Positions 22,929 through 34,770 of a DNA stretch of 64,000 nucleotides are shown piece after piece. Position 1 is the first letter of the stretch; each line of letters opens with the position of its first letter. The notes below the pieces were generated by a model. That model worked only from the letters and a program-made list of their open reading frames with translations. It was not told where the DNA came from and searched no databases. Source of the stretch: Earliella scabrosa (taxonomy: Eukaryota > Basidiomycota > Agaricomycetes > Polyporales > Polyporaceae); contig JABYQQ010000025.1 in NCBI GenBank assembly GCA_022605405.1, forward strand, positions 248,001 through 312,000, written 5' to 3'. Made by a program: the position numbers and the translations under genes.

Positions 22929-24168
22929 CTGGCATTTAAATTGTGAGACCTCGAGTTCGGGGGGTAGGTAGTATGTGAGAGACGTACTCCAAGACATTCA
23001 ACGTTCTGCTCCTGCGGTTTGCAAGGATGACTGTGTGGTCTAACATGAGGACTATCGATGTGTGCAAGGTCAGTCGCAGACTTTGATGCAGAGGAGGGAA
23101 TGCTCACGTTGACACTCGAGCTTCTCGATGGATAACTCTTGAGAGACGGGCACGGATATTCGTCGAGTCGAAGGTCTAGTAGCAGGAACTTTGTCAATGC
23201 AAGACTGGCAGGGGGGATGATATAGACGCACAAGACTGTAGATGGGGTGTCGATGCCTGCACGAATAAGAACTCGGAGGACAACCCAGTCATTCTGACAG
23301 CAATGCGTTAATAATGGCTCGAACAAGCTCTTCTGAACGAGAGCAGGTCCGACGCGGCGCCGGGGATATCCTCATGCTGTCATTGATGGGCGGTGCGATG
23401 TGCTTCTAGGCCGTCGCTGTGCAAATTCGTAGTTGCCGAGCCGTTGCGTAGTTGCGTACATCGTGCTGCGGGGCCGCTCGTTACGCTGTGCTTGAATCTC
23501 TGGATGTGGTTCGCATCAGAGGCGACCTCGTGAAGGGAAGGGGCGGCGGCGCTGGGAATAATTGTTCAATAGACAACGGCACCAGCTTTTTCGGTACAAT
23601 GACTCACTGATCTGATACGGCGGTACCTTGCTGGTGGGCTTATAGTTCGGCTCCGTGTGTCGGACCAATGCGCTCTGCCTAGCATGCCGATAAGACGGCG
23701 CTATGGTGAGAAAAGCTCGCTCGTAGCCGACTGCGGATGTGTGCCGTCTTGCGTACTCCGAGTCTGCAGGCGGTGTCTCCCCCGATCGGGTCCGGAGTTT
23801 GCTGTGTTCGACGGCAATGAAACGGTACGGTGAGCTGTGGGTGTGGGTGGTCAGTGCAGGGTCGTTGCTCCGGTTCGGTTGCAGACAATTGCCTGTGAAT
23901 GACAGATATGTAACTCCGGGAGTCGCGGCGCACATGGTTGGCTAGTAGACCCTGACTGGCTTTGAGTAGTGGGAATGCTGGTGCCAGTGACCGGTGGAAG
24001 TCGGAGACGCAAACTACATCACAATTCTGCATACACTAGAGGTGGGTACCCGTGCTAGTGGCCGTTCGCCGGTAGATCTGAAAGCTGGTTGTTTTCCGAT
24101 TTAGAGGCATACAGCGCATGGCGAACTATACACTACTGCGACAATGGTTGATTGGGATGTGCCGTGAT
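22929..24168. other. Upstream region of B1, no firm gene
   Basis: The minus frame between 22929 and 23326 may be 5' exons of B1. From 23330 to 24168 I find only short frames without domains or consistent introns. Confidence 0.4.
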
Positions 24169-27113
24169 TCATGGAGTGGCCTCCTGCGCACGTAATATTG
24201 TCCTCCGACGTTCGACATCGGGTGGTGCGATGAAGGTGATGCCGGTCTTTAGGCCGTTCTCCCAGGCGCAGTTTAGTAGAACCCTCTAGATACAGTGTAA
24301 GTGAGTTACATAGCGACGTCGTGGGGCGAACTTACCCGCGTGACTAACTCAGAAGCTCGAATAGACAAACATGTGAGATAGCTCTGGTCAATGAACGGTG
24401 CTCGCTCAGATGCCATTTCGATTAATGTTATCGGATTCTGTTCCCATATCGTCTTGAATACATGCTTCACAGGGAGCGGAATATCCTTGATCCATCTGAG
24501 AGAACCTGAGGTTACTCAGCTGCGATATCACTTTTCGAAGGACTGCGGATATACTACTACCTTGTCGGATTATGATCTCTCTAGCAATCCTGTCGTTCCA
24601 AACACCGTGCTCTTCAAGCACGCGGACTAGAGAACGCCTAATCTCTGTGAAGGTGCAAGTGGGAAGTTTGTAGGTGACGAGGTTGCTGTTAGAGCTTTGT
24701 TAGATCCGAAATTGACGGTTGACGGGACACGTACCTGAAATTTGGATCCACCGCTTCCCCCGCAGAGTGTATAGCGGGGAAGACGCGCATCGGGGGCAGG
24801 CTAATCATCATACAGTGTCGCAGGCCGTTCCTTACAATTTGCGCTCGTAGGATAATGAACTGGTTTTCTGGATCAGTGTCCACCGGCCACATGTCGACAT
24901 AATGTTCTCCATAGTATGCAGGCGAGCCTCTCCAATTGTCGACGAGCCCCAATTTGTCGGACATATCGCAGCTTTCGCTCAATAGGGTGTGATAGAAGGA
25001 TTCGAAGATCTGCATTCCTAGTAACCGAGCTTCTGCGGATGCATATGGCAGACCCAACGTGGCGTAGACGTCTGCTAGGCCGTGTACACCGACATTTATG
25101 GGGCGCGATCCTCTGGCAATCTTCGCGGTGGCCGCGTCCGGATAGGTGATGAGATCAACGAGAGAGTCTGCGGTGAAGATCGCAATTTTCGCGGCCTCCC
25201 GCATGCCCGCGAAGTCGAACTTCTTGTTCTCGTCGACAAATGGTTCGAGCGCGATAGTGATCGGGATTCCACCAGGTTTCTCTGCTCCTTGAAAGAAAGG
25301 TGTGGATGTCATGTTGGCATCAGCGCAACGGAGAGGTCCCAGATGACGCTGGTTGTTCTTCCCTGCGCGTATGCGCTAGTCAGCGCTGTTTGGACTGGGC
25401 GTAACGATGATCTAAGCATACTGTATAATGTGCACGAGAATACGATTCCTGGTTGGCTGGTTCGACTTTGAGCAGCCGATATCTCGTTCCAAAGGTCGCG
25501 AGTCGAGACTTGGGTCGCGTGTTCTAGCTGGGCTTCGTAGTAGCAGTATCTTGCTGCAAGACGTGCTCCGCATAAAGTAGCAAGATCCGCAGTGTCGGCG
25601 GGATCAAATAGCGTCCAGTGTCCGCCCTCGCGAAGCCGTTCCATGCTGCGTCTATGTTGTTAGTTCATTCATGCTCTTCATGAAAGATGTTAGTACGTAC
25701 AAGACATCCGGGACGAGTAACCCTGTTGCAATGTGCTGGATCCTCGATCGCGCTCCTGAGGCGTCGAGATGCCAGCTGATGACGTCTTGGATGCTATGAT
25801 GCCAGATTGGGATGTAGATGGTGGTAGAAGGGTCATTGTGCGGGTGACGCGAGGCAAAATCGACAGCATGCTCATCGAGACAGCGGAGAAGTTGCATAAG
25901 ACGTGGTGCGCTGTGAAGTAATCATGAGATGACCGAGTTTTGAATGTCAGTGCAAGAACCTGCCTTGTTCGTTCAAGAGGCTCAAGTACGGCCCCGACGC
26001 CTATCTCGGCGTCCCAAAGTCGATTGAGCATTTCGAGGGTGGGCCCGATATCCTCGTCGGCGCCAACCCTCAGGGCGCATGTCACTGATACGGGAGTAAT
26101 GGCATTTCGAGTGTTCGCTTTGGAGCAAACCCCTGGTGGTAAATGAATGATCTGGCGGGAGAGAAGTTCATAGGTGTCTCTCGCTCGGGACAGGTCGTCT
26201 CTATGGATTGCCAGAGCCACCCGAAGAAACATGAATTGAGGTAGCTCGTGCGGAGTTCTATTCATTGAGATGAGATATCGCTCCGCAAGAGTTCTGACTG
26301 TGGCACTGAACGTACGCATCAGAAGTGCATGGAGATCCATATAGGTCACCACTCACTATGGGAGCTCGAAGTCCCGATCATGAACAATCATCTCTCGGAG
26401 GGTGGCTGCGTTCTCTACCACCAAAGGAACCAGTGAGCTGTCTAACAGGGGCTGACTACCTGTCAGCCGGTATGGTGGATGCGTCGCCAGTGTACAGCAT
26501 AGATCACGGTCAACAATACACTCCGAGTTCTGGTTGGCGAGTAAGTCTTACCTTGTGAGTTGTCGATGAACCATTCGGAAAAGGTTGATCTGATGTATCG
26601 ATGGAGTCCGGAGACAAAAATGCGTGTCGCCAGGCGTCTGTAGTCTGGATGCAACTCGTCGAGAGATGCGATCACTTCGGAGGCGCGAGTCTATCAGGAG
26701 CCAAGTGAGAAAGAAAGGAGTTCAATGTGAGTACTGTGGACGAACGAAGGTAGCCATGTCTAGGGGGACATGATCGTGCATCATCTTAAGCGCGAGTTGC
26801 ACTCTGTATCTCGTTAGGGACGCGTCACTTGTCCAACCATGTGGATGTACACTGACTTGGACATTTTCTCCTGCACCGCGGGAAGGTCTAGGGCCATCTG
26901 TAAGTTGTCGAATGAGCATAGCAGATGTTCGTGACGCTCTAGTGGCGTATGAGATGCTGCATACCATAGTCACTAGTTCATCCAAATTACTGGCCGCGAT
27001 AGCCCGTTGTCTGAACAGCATCTTACACGTATCGCTGGATTCGGGTATCGTTGAGCTCCGAAGGAACATGCAATTAAGTTGCGGATGTGAACGAACCTTG
27101 TGGTGCTATGCAT
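24169..27113 (-). CDS. Ribonucleotide reductase large subunit-like, catalytically dead
   Basis: About a dozen exons reconstruct a class I RNR large subunit (R1) of roughly 650 residues. Recognisable in order: ELHPDYRRLATRIFVSGLH, MIVHDRDFELPYATVRTLAE, LPQFMFLRVALAIHRDD, an exon with IYIPIW and VPDVL, WTLFDPADTADL, SRPINVGVHGLADVYATLG, GVWNDRIAREIIIRQG, HVFKTIWEQ, ERAPFIDQS and WENGLKTG. Best-defined exons are 24169-24285, 24336-24505, 24561-24637, 24735-25362, 25422-25651 and 25701-25910. The active site is gone. Where R1 has N-x-C-x-E, this protein reads DANMT at identical spacing, so the thiyl-radical cysteine is Asn. The partner cysteine aligns with Gly. The phosphate loop PTASTAQ reads PMRVFPA. 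The N-terminal ATP-cone is barely recognisable. The start near 27113 and first exons are tentative; one intron appears to use a GC donor. It cannot reduce ribonucleotides by the known mechanism. Confidence 0.85.
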
Positions 27114-27780
27114 GATGATATGGCGGTAGGTCTGTAGCAGGACATAAGCCCATAAGCCACTCGATTTTGTACTGCCGTATCAATCGCACATACTATTGCT
27201 GTCCAGTACTCAGGTTTGATTCGCTGAGCGAGCAACATGATCCTGCTCTGGAGAGCTGCGGCCTGGTGGCATTGCTACACCGGACGTCTGTATCATCTCC
27301 TGTGAAGGGTTTGTGGGGAGATGAGTCATCGAGGAGTCCGAGTCGCGCGATGCCATGGGCGCGCATCACGTGGTAGATGGCAAGTCCGGGGAGTCTGAGA
27401 AGGTTTATATGCGCTTGGTGGAAGAGTCCATAGACAGTCTGCCGAAGCAAATGATTGCGCAGTGAGGCTGCGGTACTTAGTACCCCACGCAGTGTATGAT
27501 TGAATCGATTCAGGGCAGGCTTATATCAATGCAGTGCTGTTGATATACTTAGCCGCGGTCTATATGGGACTAATGGCAGTGCTATGACAGATCGCAACAT
27601 CAGCGACCTTATAAAGCAGGCGGTAGTTGTGGTTTACTTATATATCTTACAGGTCCTACTACACCGCAGTCGCGGTTATCTCTCCCCGTCAATCGGTGCC
27701 ATTTCGCCCCTGTCACGGTGAAAGCGATAACGCCTGTTTCAGTGTGTCAGCGAACCCGAGTGGATACTGCGACGGAATTC
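27114..27780. other. Intergenic, no gene seen
   Basis: Between the R1-like gene and M4. Short frames only, no domain recognised. Confidence 0.45.
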
Positions 27781-28424
27781 TTACCGAAAGACAACCAGAT
27801 CTATAAGGCGCTTCTCTGCGTAATTGATATGGGTGATGCGTTGTGGTTCAGCTTGAGAATGTCGAAACACGAGTAGATTTCCTCGTATGTTAATCCCCAG
27901 CGTCTCGAACAGACAACGGTTGTGAGGCCCGCTGGGTTGGAAAATGTTGGTAACCAGTGTATAATCGTTGTGCAGTAGGAATGTGGTCGCAGGAATGGCG
28001 GAAATTCGCACGAGTCGCGTTCCAGAAGGAAACCACTGGCTGAGATCGAAATCCTCGGCCCAGCAGTATGTGTCTGGCTCGTCATCATGTACGATTGGGG
28101 CAGTGACATAGACGATATGGGGTCTAATGTCGCCGACAGGATAGAGCAGGGCGCGGACCATCTGAAAGTCGGGACTCTGAGGGTTAAGAAAGATATCTCT
28201 CAGCGCGTTAGGCGGTCATGAATGCAGGAATCACCCACTCCTCGATACGCTGTTATCATTCTACGGTTCCATTGTCTGATTGCCCTCGCTGAAGTGTTTT
28301 GTATCAGCGTCTCAGTGGTCTACGTGAAAGGGGAAGTAAGGTCGATAGGAGGCCAGCGACACAGAGCCATACTCATACTCACCATACGCGACGAGCGACG
28401 AGGTTGATGGTTGCTGCTTGACAT
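27781..28424 (-). CDS. MYND-family C-terminal domain protein without finger, M4
   Basis: Three exons are predicted, from the ATG at 28424, with a GTGAGT donor after the SSRM codons and a second intron ending in CCTCAG before SPDFQMVRALLYPVGD. The long last exon (27781-28161) matches the C-terminal domain of M1-M3: LVRISAIPATTFLL corresponds to MRFLGSPFHMF of M3, and the end ITHINYAEKRLIDLVVF corresponds to YIDLRSRDVSDIREYF. The N-terminal exons are short and basic and hold no cysteine pairs, so the MYND finger is absent. A TATATAT lies about 45 bp upstream. It may have lost the finger by truncation, or be an independent form of the domain. Function unknown. Confidence 0.6.
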
Positions 28425-28765
28425 GGCGAGTAAGATAGTGCTATTGTCGGATGCTGGCGACGGTCTATATATCAAGAAACCCTCCCTGTCGTGACGCTCT
28501 CGGGCGGTGTTTCATCACGCTGCGCTTAGACACGGTACCGTGTGCGGCGATCGCCCTGCTTTCGCATCATTGCGCATATGTATAATCTCTTATGCGGCCA
28601 GTCACGTACATGCTCCGAAGCTGTGGAGAAGTATCATTTGGGGCTATAGAGCGGAATAATGCACCAAGAAATTTCGATTCATATACAGTACGACATGCCT
28701 TCCGTGGGGTAGAGCAGGCGCGATCTCTCAACGGCACCATCCAGAAGTCTTGGGAAGGGCTATGG

Positions 28766-30666
28766 CTAGACTCGTGGCTCGCCTTGGGAATAGTTCGAAG
28801 CGGAGTATATAGCAAGTAACATGTTTATGTCAGTTAAGTGAAGATATTGCGAGCATCGACGCAACGTACATGGCGCAGCAAAGGCGTAGAACCTATACTT
28901 TGTGTGAGTCGGATCTCCTTGAGTCCGCTGCTTCGCCGTGGGTTTGGAGGAAGATGGGGGGTTAGCGATGAAATTTGTGTTGCTCTTTGACATTTGTGAG
29001 ACTTTCTGCCGTCGCGACGCTTGAGCTTGTGAGGGATGTGCGCGGGCGAGGTCAATCTCGACTTCGTTATGTGCGGGATCTTCCTCATATACGAACTCGA
29101 AAGTCTTGCGAACGGACGGACCCAATATATCGAAGTCGTCAATAACAGATGTTGTACAAGCAAAAAATTCGCATACCTTGTTGTCATGCGAGCTCTGAGC
29201 TTCGATTTCGCGCATATCGCTACCCTCTTGGACTATGGCAGCACCAGAGAAGTGAGTCTCATGAACGAATCTGTCGACGGCCTCGGTGGTCATGATAGGA
29301 GGGGTCCTTAACCGATCCCGGGGCTGCGTATCCTCGTGGGTCTGTAATGGGTATGCTGTTCAATGTACATGTATAGAAGCAAAGGATGTGAGCTCAAGTT
29401 GGAGTTCGTCGGTAGAGAGTTGACTGACCTGCGCTGGCTGATAGCGGATAGGGGTACCAGACGGAATTGTTCTAGGGTAAGGTTAGAATCGCATGCACGA
29501 CATCAGGCTATCACTCACCGTCCGTACGAGACGCCGACTTCGAGACGTCTGAGTTGGCTTAATCCCAAACTCATCTAACGAGCTTTGGCTTCCAGCGTAA
29601 TGAGGTCGCGGGGAGCCTTCGGTGCATGTCTCGAGCGGCAGAGGGGTTGGATGATGCTGTCGAGCATGTGTTAGCTCGTCCTATGACTTGGGGGTACTCG
29701 GATGATTGGAAATGTGTCTTTTACCCGTTCACGTACCTTGCTTGTGTGCTGGTCATTGTCCGCATCTGTTCGGGTATCTGAGCGGAGCTGAGCGTGGTCG
29801 GTCTCGAAGTCCTCTATTACAAAGGTGACGACATTTGATGGGGTGCCAGTCTGTTGAGTAATGCGGTCAGTGTAGCTACAGCACGGACACTGATTTCCTG
29901 ACCTTGTTGTGATATGCTTCAGCCGTAGTCTGTTGCTCACGAGGAAGGAGTCGACGATAGCGCTGTGAGAAAGCAGGTCACGATCATGTTGTCTGGGAGT
30001 CCGCAAGATCGACAGGAACCTTGAGTGGCGCAGTATTTGCAGCGTCTGCAGCTTCCGTTGTAATACGACCGCGCCTTGCAGTAGTCGCGGAAGTGGAAGA
30101 AACGGGATGTTTCTGAGTCCGACCGATATCAGTCTGTAGATGCGACTGCGACAACGTGGTGGGTGAGTACATGTGCCGTGCGATATATAGCATGCCGCTT
30201 GCGTTGTATTCCCTTGCGTTCACGTCTTGCGAAAGGCCGGGTCTTGTGGCCGTTGCTCTTCTTCTCTTCGTGGTGACGAATAGCCCGTGATTGCCCGTTC
30301 TAGTCGCGGGACCTCTATCACATTGAAGGCCGCGCGCAGCGCACCGTGCACACGGTAAATATCCCATGCACTGGTTACAGAGTGCGCTCAGTAAGTGACG
30401 GCTTAGGCAGGACGAGGCACGCACGGTCAACTTTTCGTTGTAGCACCAATAGCACGAGACTACTCTTCGGGGAAGTGGGGGGCCCGTCGGCACAAGTGCT
30501 GATATAGGTGGAAGACGAATCTACCAGGGTATGGATGTCAACTAGTAACTCACTACATTGACGATGGAGGTAGTACCTTTTCTCGAGCCTCGTAGGGTGA
30601 ACCATCGTCGCCTTGCGGGTCGAGATTTCTGATCGGAGGCAATGGTTCATAATGAGGAGTTTGCAT
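28766..30666 (-). CDS. Zinc-cluster-like hypothetical protein
   Basis: From the ATG at 30666 a first exon ends in EAREK; splicing to 30512 gives IRLPPISALVPTGPPLP followed by a cysteine-rich block: CYWC, then CNQC, then CARCAARGLQC. The last element resembles the second half of fungal Zn2Cys6 clusters and the Cx2C..GxxC knuckles common in Agaricomycete DNA-binding proteins. A basic KRRRA stretch follows. Further exons continue in phase near 29940, 29830, 29640, 29500 and 29280. The tail is polar and low complexity and reaches a basic SRRQKVSQMSK stretch before FAAP. Exon borders after 29984 are inferred from splice signals only. Possibly a regulator of the cluster; not recognised as a named family. 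Confidence 0.55.
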
Positions 30667-31323
30667 GGTGACGGTCGATACGAGTGGTCGATTGAGACAC
30701 GATTCGGTGCGGAGTGGTCTCGAAACTCTGAAGACGCGTGTTCCAGCAAAGCATGGTACCATCAGCTCGACTTTTCATGGATCGGCGGAGATTCTGGCGG
30801 CACTTACATCATCCCAAACCTCCGGGAATATGCGGTCCAACAGAGGCTCTGATGAGAAAGAGCCGCGTGTTCTTTGACAGTGCTGTGCTGCTCTTGAACG
30901 TCACGACAAGGTCTCTTGATCCCGGTTTGTCATGCCTGTCAACGCTGGCGCATTCGTTAGCAGGCGTCGGCGCTAATGCGCGAAAATAGATCTCAATATA
31001 TAAAGTCGGCGGTGATGGATTCAAGGGTCGCAAAATCCGGCGCGCCGAAGGAATGGGACCCTGACAGGTCGTCGGACGCTATTACGCGAGCTCCGTTCGG
31101 AGGTATCGGCAAGGTTCCATGCAGAGCGGGTGACAATACTCTCGACGGTGGTTGTCAGCCGGGGAAAAACGCCATTTCGGTCATACTACAGCGCACATAT
31201 ACGTTCTCTCCTAACGATCTGTCTACTCTTCGTCGTCGTCGTCGTCGTCGTCGTCGTATAGATCGTCTCTAGCCAACTCCGCCATAAAATCGAACTTCTG
31301 TTGCAGTCATAAGTCAGCATAGG
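30667..31323. other. Intergenic with CGT microsatellite
   Basis: No gene was recognised between the zinc-cluster gene and A1. A (CGT)9 tract occupies about 31231-31257. Confidence 0.5.
31231..31257. repeat. (CGT)9 microsatellite
   Basis: Nine uninterrupted CGT units, about 65 bp beyond the stop codon of A1. Confidence 0.95.
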
Positions 31324-32181
31324 TCACGAGGCAGAGACCAGGATACGTGCCTTGGATCTGGGGAATGGTCTAGTGACCCACCAACCCCGACGAGTGTTGA
31401 CAAGCGGGAAGCTCGGATAAGGATCCGTCACCGCATTCTTGAACGACGCTCCGAGCGCCGTGATGTCTCCGAAGTAGTCCATGGTCCAGTTCGACGGCCC
31501 CTCCATGACCTGCCACCAGTCCCGCTGCGTGAGCTGAAAGCCCCGATTCTCGTACTTGGCCATCGCGGCGCGCTCTTTGTCAGTGAGCAGTCCCCCACGG
31601 ACAAGACCCTTTCCTTGGAGCGTGTACGTTGGATACCCGCAGACGCACCCGTCCGGTGTGACGACGTTCATGACGAGCGTGGTCCAGTAGAACTGAAGGG
31701 GGAATATGGGATTGTTGACCGGGCTGCGTATAACGTCAACGCGTCTGCCGGTGCTGGTCGTGTAGGTCCGAATGTCTCTGATGCCGTTCGCGATGTGCTC
31801 CATAGGTGGAGGGCCACTGGGAGATGCGTTAGGGGTCGATTCGAATGAGAAAGCCTCTTCTGCGGTTGTCACGAATTGTTCGAAGGACCCGTCGGGGACG
31901 TAGATGTCGAGATCCTTCGCCACCCATGCGGAGTTCTGAACGAAGAACTGCAGAGCGACAGATCCCGACAATACGGCGCCGGTGCGTCGCATGAGTTCTC
32001 CAAAGTCCGAGACGAGCGGTCCAAGGAAAGGTCGCACGGCGGTTTCATAGCGACTGCGCAGGACGGTGGCGACCACGGTGAAGAACGCCCTGCACGTCTT
32101 CCGCCAGCTGAGAAGGAGAATGAAGTCGCTCTTCCAGATCACATGCACGATAATGTCGACGGGTAATCTGCCGATTATCAT
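31324..32181 (-). CDS. F-box protein with intact NTase-like triad, A1
   Basis: A single exon of 285 residues starting MIIGRLPVDIIVHVIW, an F-box-like helix pair with LLSWRKTCRAFF. An NTase-type core follows: GAVLSGSVALQFF (GS helix), KDLDIYVPD (DxD pair at about residue 97) and RRVDVIRSP (third acid). All three acidic positions of the NTase fold are present, unlike in the B proteins. Later blocks are FYWTTLVMNVVTPDGCVCGYP and DYFGDITALG. The start is supported by A2 (57130), which begins MVIDRVPDDIII after splicing. It sits 3' of B2 on the same strand, as A2 sits 3' of B4. A ubiquitin-ligase adaptor carrying an active nucleotidyltransferase is the simplest reading; no activity is shown and the fold call is from motifs. 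Confidence 0.72.
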   Translation of the reverse strand: MIIGRLPVDIIVHVIWKSDFILLLSWRKTCRAFFTVVATVLRSRYETAVRPFLGPLVSDFGELMRRTGAVLSGSVALQFFVQNSAWVAKDLDIYVPDGSFEQFVTTAEEAFSFESTPNASPSGPPPMEHIANGIRDIRTYTTSTGRRVDVIRSPVNNPIFPLQFYWTTLVMNVVTPDGCVCGYPTYTLQGKGLVRGGLLTDKERAAMAKYENRGFQLTQRDWWQVMEGPSNWTMDYFGDITALGASFKNAVTDPYPSFPLVNTRRGWWVTRPFPRSKARILVSAS

Positions 32182-32761
32182 GAGTATCTCGAAGGTCGTG
32201 CTGAACTCGAAGGCCAACGAACCTTTCAGCCAGCAACTTCCAGCGGGCGACCACGAGAGGGACAGGGAGGGCCGTATGCATGAGTCTAGGTTCGCGGGGC
32301 ATGGAGAGGGTTGCGTTGACTGTGGATAGCTTGGTACTTGATACGGAGGATGAGTCGACTTAGAATGCAGGTTTTACGCAGAGGAGGGGTGCTCTGGCGG
32401 AAAACCTGGAGCCGCACTGTTAAGTCAAGGTGAAAGCGGGATGATACGCGTACACCGCCGACACTGGCGGTCAAACGAAGAGCGAGGCGCATGTGTCTTG
32501 CATGGTTCAGCAACCCTTGGTGGCTTAAATAGACGATTAAGATCGGATGGTTCTGTGCTGCGCTGTACATGACCCAAGCTACCGGACCCATTAAGTTGAT
32601 TGCGCGTGCTCAGCACAGGGTAAGAATACGGTTCACGGGCATGACTCACTTATGTGTTGGCTCGTGATTCTGCAATTCTCCGACGTCCGCGTAATCGGAT
32701 ACTGTGCGCGCTGACATAGCGTATTCGATCGAACTGTGCGACTGTGGGTAATTGTAGACTA
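32182..32761. other. Spacer between B2 and A1
   Basis: About 0.6 kb separating the two genes. No further coding region recognised. Confidence 0.5.
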
Positions 32762-33831
32762 TCAGAAGCTCAAACTTCTAGCGCGACCACCAACGTTCTG
32801 TGTACTAGGAGAGACACTGGGAAGGGGGAGGAGGGGACGATGAACGGAGGGACGGAACGTCGCGCCGCTAGCGAAGGTCGACGGCATAGAGACTAAACCA
32901 CGCGGGAGAACATCGTCTCGACTAAAACACAATCTGTCACAGGCTTGCGAACACCATAAGCGCCACACACACATACGCCCGTATGGAGGAACGTCGTGAG
33001 CGCGGGCCAGAACATGTCCGTCGCGGAGCGTGTCTATGATGACGACCATCGATCCCGAGTCTCCGAAGTATCTCGCTTGGTCGGGGCAGATGTATAATTC
33101 CCGGAGACAGCGATAGACTCCTGGAATTGGGACCGAAAGAGCGAGATGGGCGTAGGCGAATAGATGGGTGGGTTCGTGGGCAAGGGCAAAGTCGCCCTCC
33201 GCAAGTCTGCCCAGTGTCTGGTAATCTTCCGGCCGCAGGCCTCGGATGCGCAGGTCGGAGACAATGCCTTGTCGTTGGAATGTCAGACGGGGGTAGGCGC
33301 AACCAAACGTGTGTGCGGTGACGAAGTTCATCAGGGCGGTACACCACGTGCGAGCGATGGGGGAGCAAGGACTGGCTGTGAGGGACTCGTGGATGTACAT
33401 CTGACGAGCTCGGGAGGTGTAGAAGAGCGCGGAACGTTGGACGGCGCGAGAATAGACGAACATGGTGGGTAGAGTCCACATGGTTTCGAACCGGACATAC
33501 GGCGTGAAGAAGGGGGAGTGCGTGGCTTCGCCCACCAATGCTTCGAAGTGGCGTTGACTGACGAACACGTCAAGGCGAGCGGCGTCGAAGTCTTCACGTC
33601 TGAGGAGGTAGGAGAGCGCGAATTCGCCTCCAATGACCGCCTTGTGCTCCATCAACAGTGCAAGGAATCGTCGGGGAAAGGGAATAAAGGCGTTGAGGAG
33701 TTCTTCGAGGTCCTGTTCGAGGATGGCAGCTACTTGCGCGTAACTGTCGTGGCAAAGGCTGCGCCAGACAATCAACGACGGGATGTCCATGTAACCCATG
33801 ATCATGGTCACGGCGTCGGGCCTTGGCGCAA
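32762..33831 (-). CDS. F-box protein with degenerate NTase-like domain, B2
   Basis: Type B family member. F-box-like start MGYMDIPSLIVWRSLCHDSY, then AVIGGEFALSYLLRR. The strand that holds DxD in A proteins reads ARLDVFVS, so only the second acid remains; the third position is lost (RQMYIHES). Shared blocks are CTALMNFVTAHTFGCAYPRL, YICPDQARYFGDSGSM and PPYGRM. The C-terminus GRARSLSF is the family's basic-serine end. The main exon begins after a CCAAG acceptor at 33831, with a GTGAGT donor near 33885; the true start codon lies in an upstream exon I could not fix. It is 3'-followed by A1 on the same strand, giving a B-A pair. Confidence 0.7.
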
Positions 33832-34770
33832 GTGCAGTTAGCTTTGACAGCATCGGTCCGAAAGGTGACCCACTCACGTCATGCTGCCCTCCTGCCCCAT
33901 GAATAGATCCTTGAGACGTTGTCGCGACGCTGTTAATGTGAGCTTCAGTAATATCTCGTAGACACGGTTGCAAGTAAACTGACGTCGCGCTGCCATGGGG
34001 CTGATCAAGTAGTTGGACTGTAGCCGATTAGATGGACGAAAAATGCGCTTGGGTGACGAACACGGGGAGACGAAGCGATTGGGGCGGGTACTAGGTAAGG
34101 GACTGCTTATGAGAGATGAAGAACAATCTCGATTTGTCCGACATGTCGGTGCCGATGCCCAAGGGTTACGTCGGCGCTGCGACCAGACTTCCGAGTCTGA
34201 CCCGAATCGACAGAAGTCTGATGTGCCGGGTGGCTGGTGTGCGAGAGGTTGGTCAAGTTGTATCTATGCGGACCGTAAGTTCAACATGTGTCATCGCGGC
34301 AAAAGCCCGGACTGACTCATCGGTGTACAGCAGGCTCTAATCCTGTGCTCAGGGTGGGAGGTCCATCTTGCGCTCGGTTGTCGTCTCGCTCGGGTCGCTG
34401 GGCGACGTCCATTAGTAACTTCCGAGAGTGCGCTGATTCCATTGATCACCTGAGTCACCCGCTGAAGGATGTGAAGCTGGATTGTATACGTCGACATTGA
34501 CAACATGCGGCTGGCACAAGTGACGACAGAGCTGGGGCATGGCGGGAGGTTGTTGGTTGCTGGTTGGTTGAGACAAGGAATTGGAGAGCAGACACGTCAC
34601 CGGCGTCGGGTAGTTTAGGGCAGGGCTGGAAGATATCTTCTCCTGATATGTCTTGGGTCGCGAGCGCTTGCAAACGCTGCGAAGGGACACCTGAGCCGCC
34701 GGCCTCGTATCCGCAGCGCCCTCCTCTCTCGGCCTCAGCTGTCTTCGAGGTGCTTGATTTATTCTACTAG
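33832..34770. other. Upstream exon region of B2 and spacer
   Basis: 33886-33973 may encode the first exon of B2. The rest, to the stop of M2, holds no recognised gene. Confidence 0.4.
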
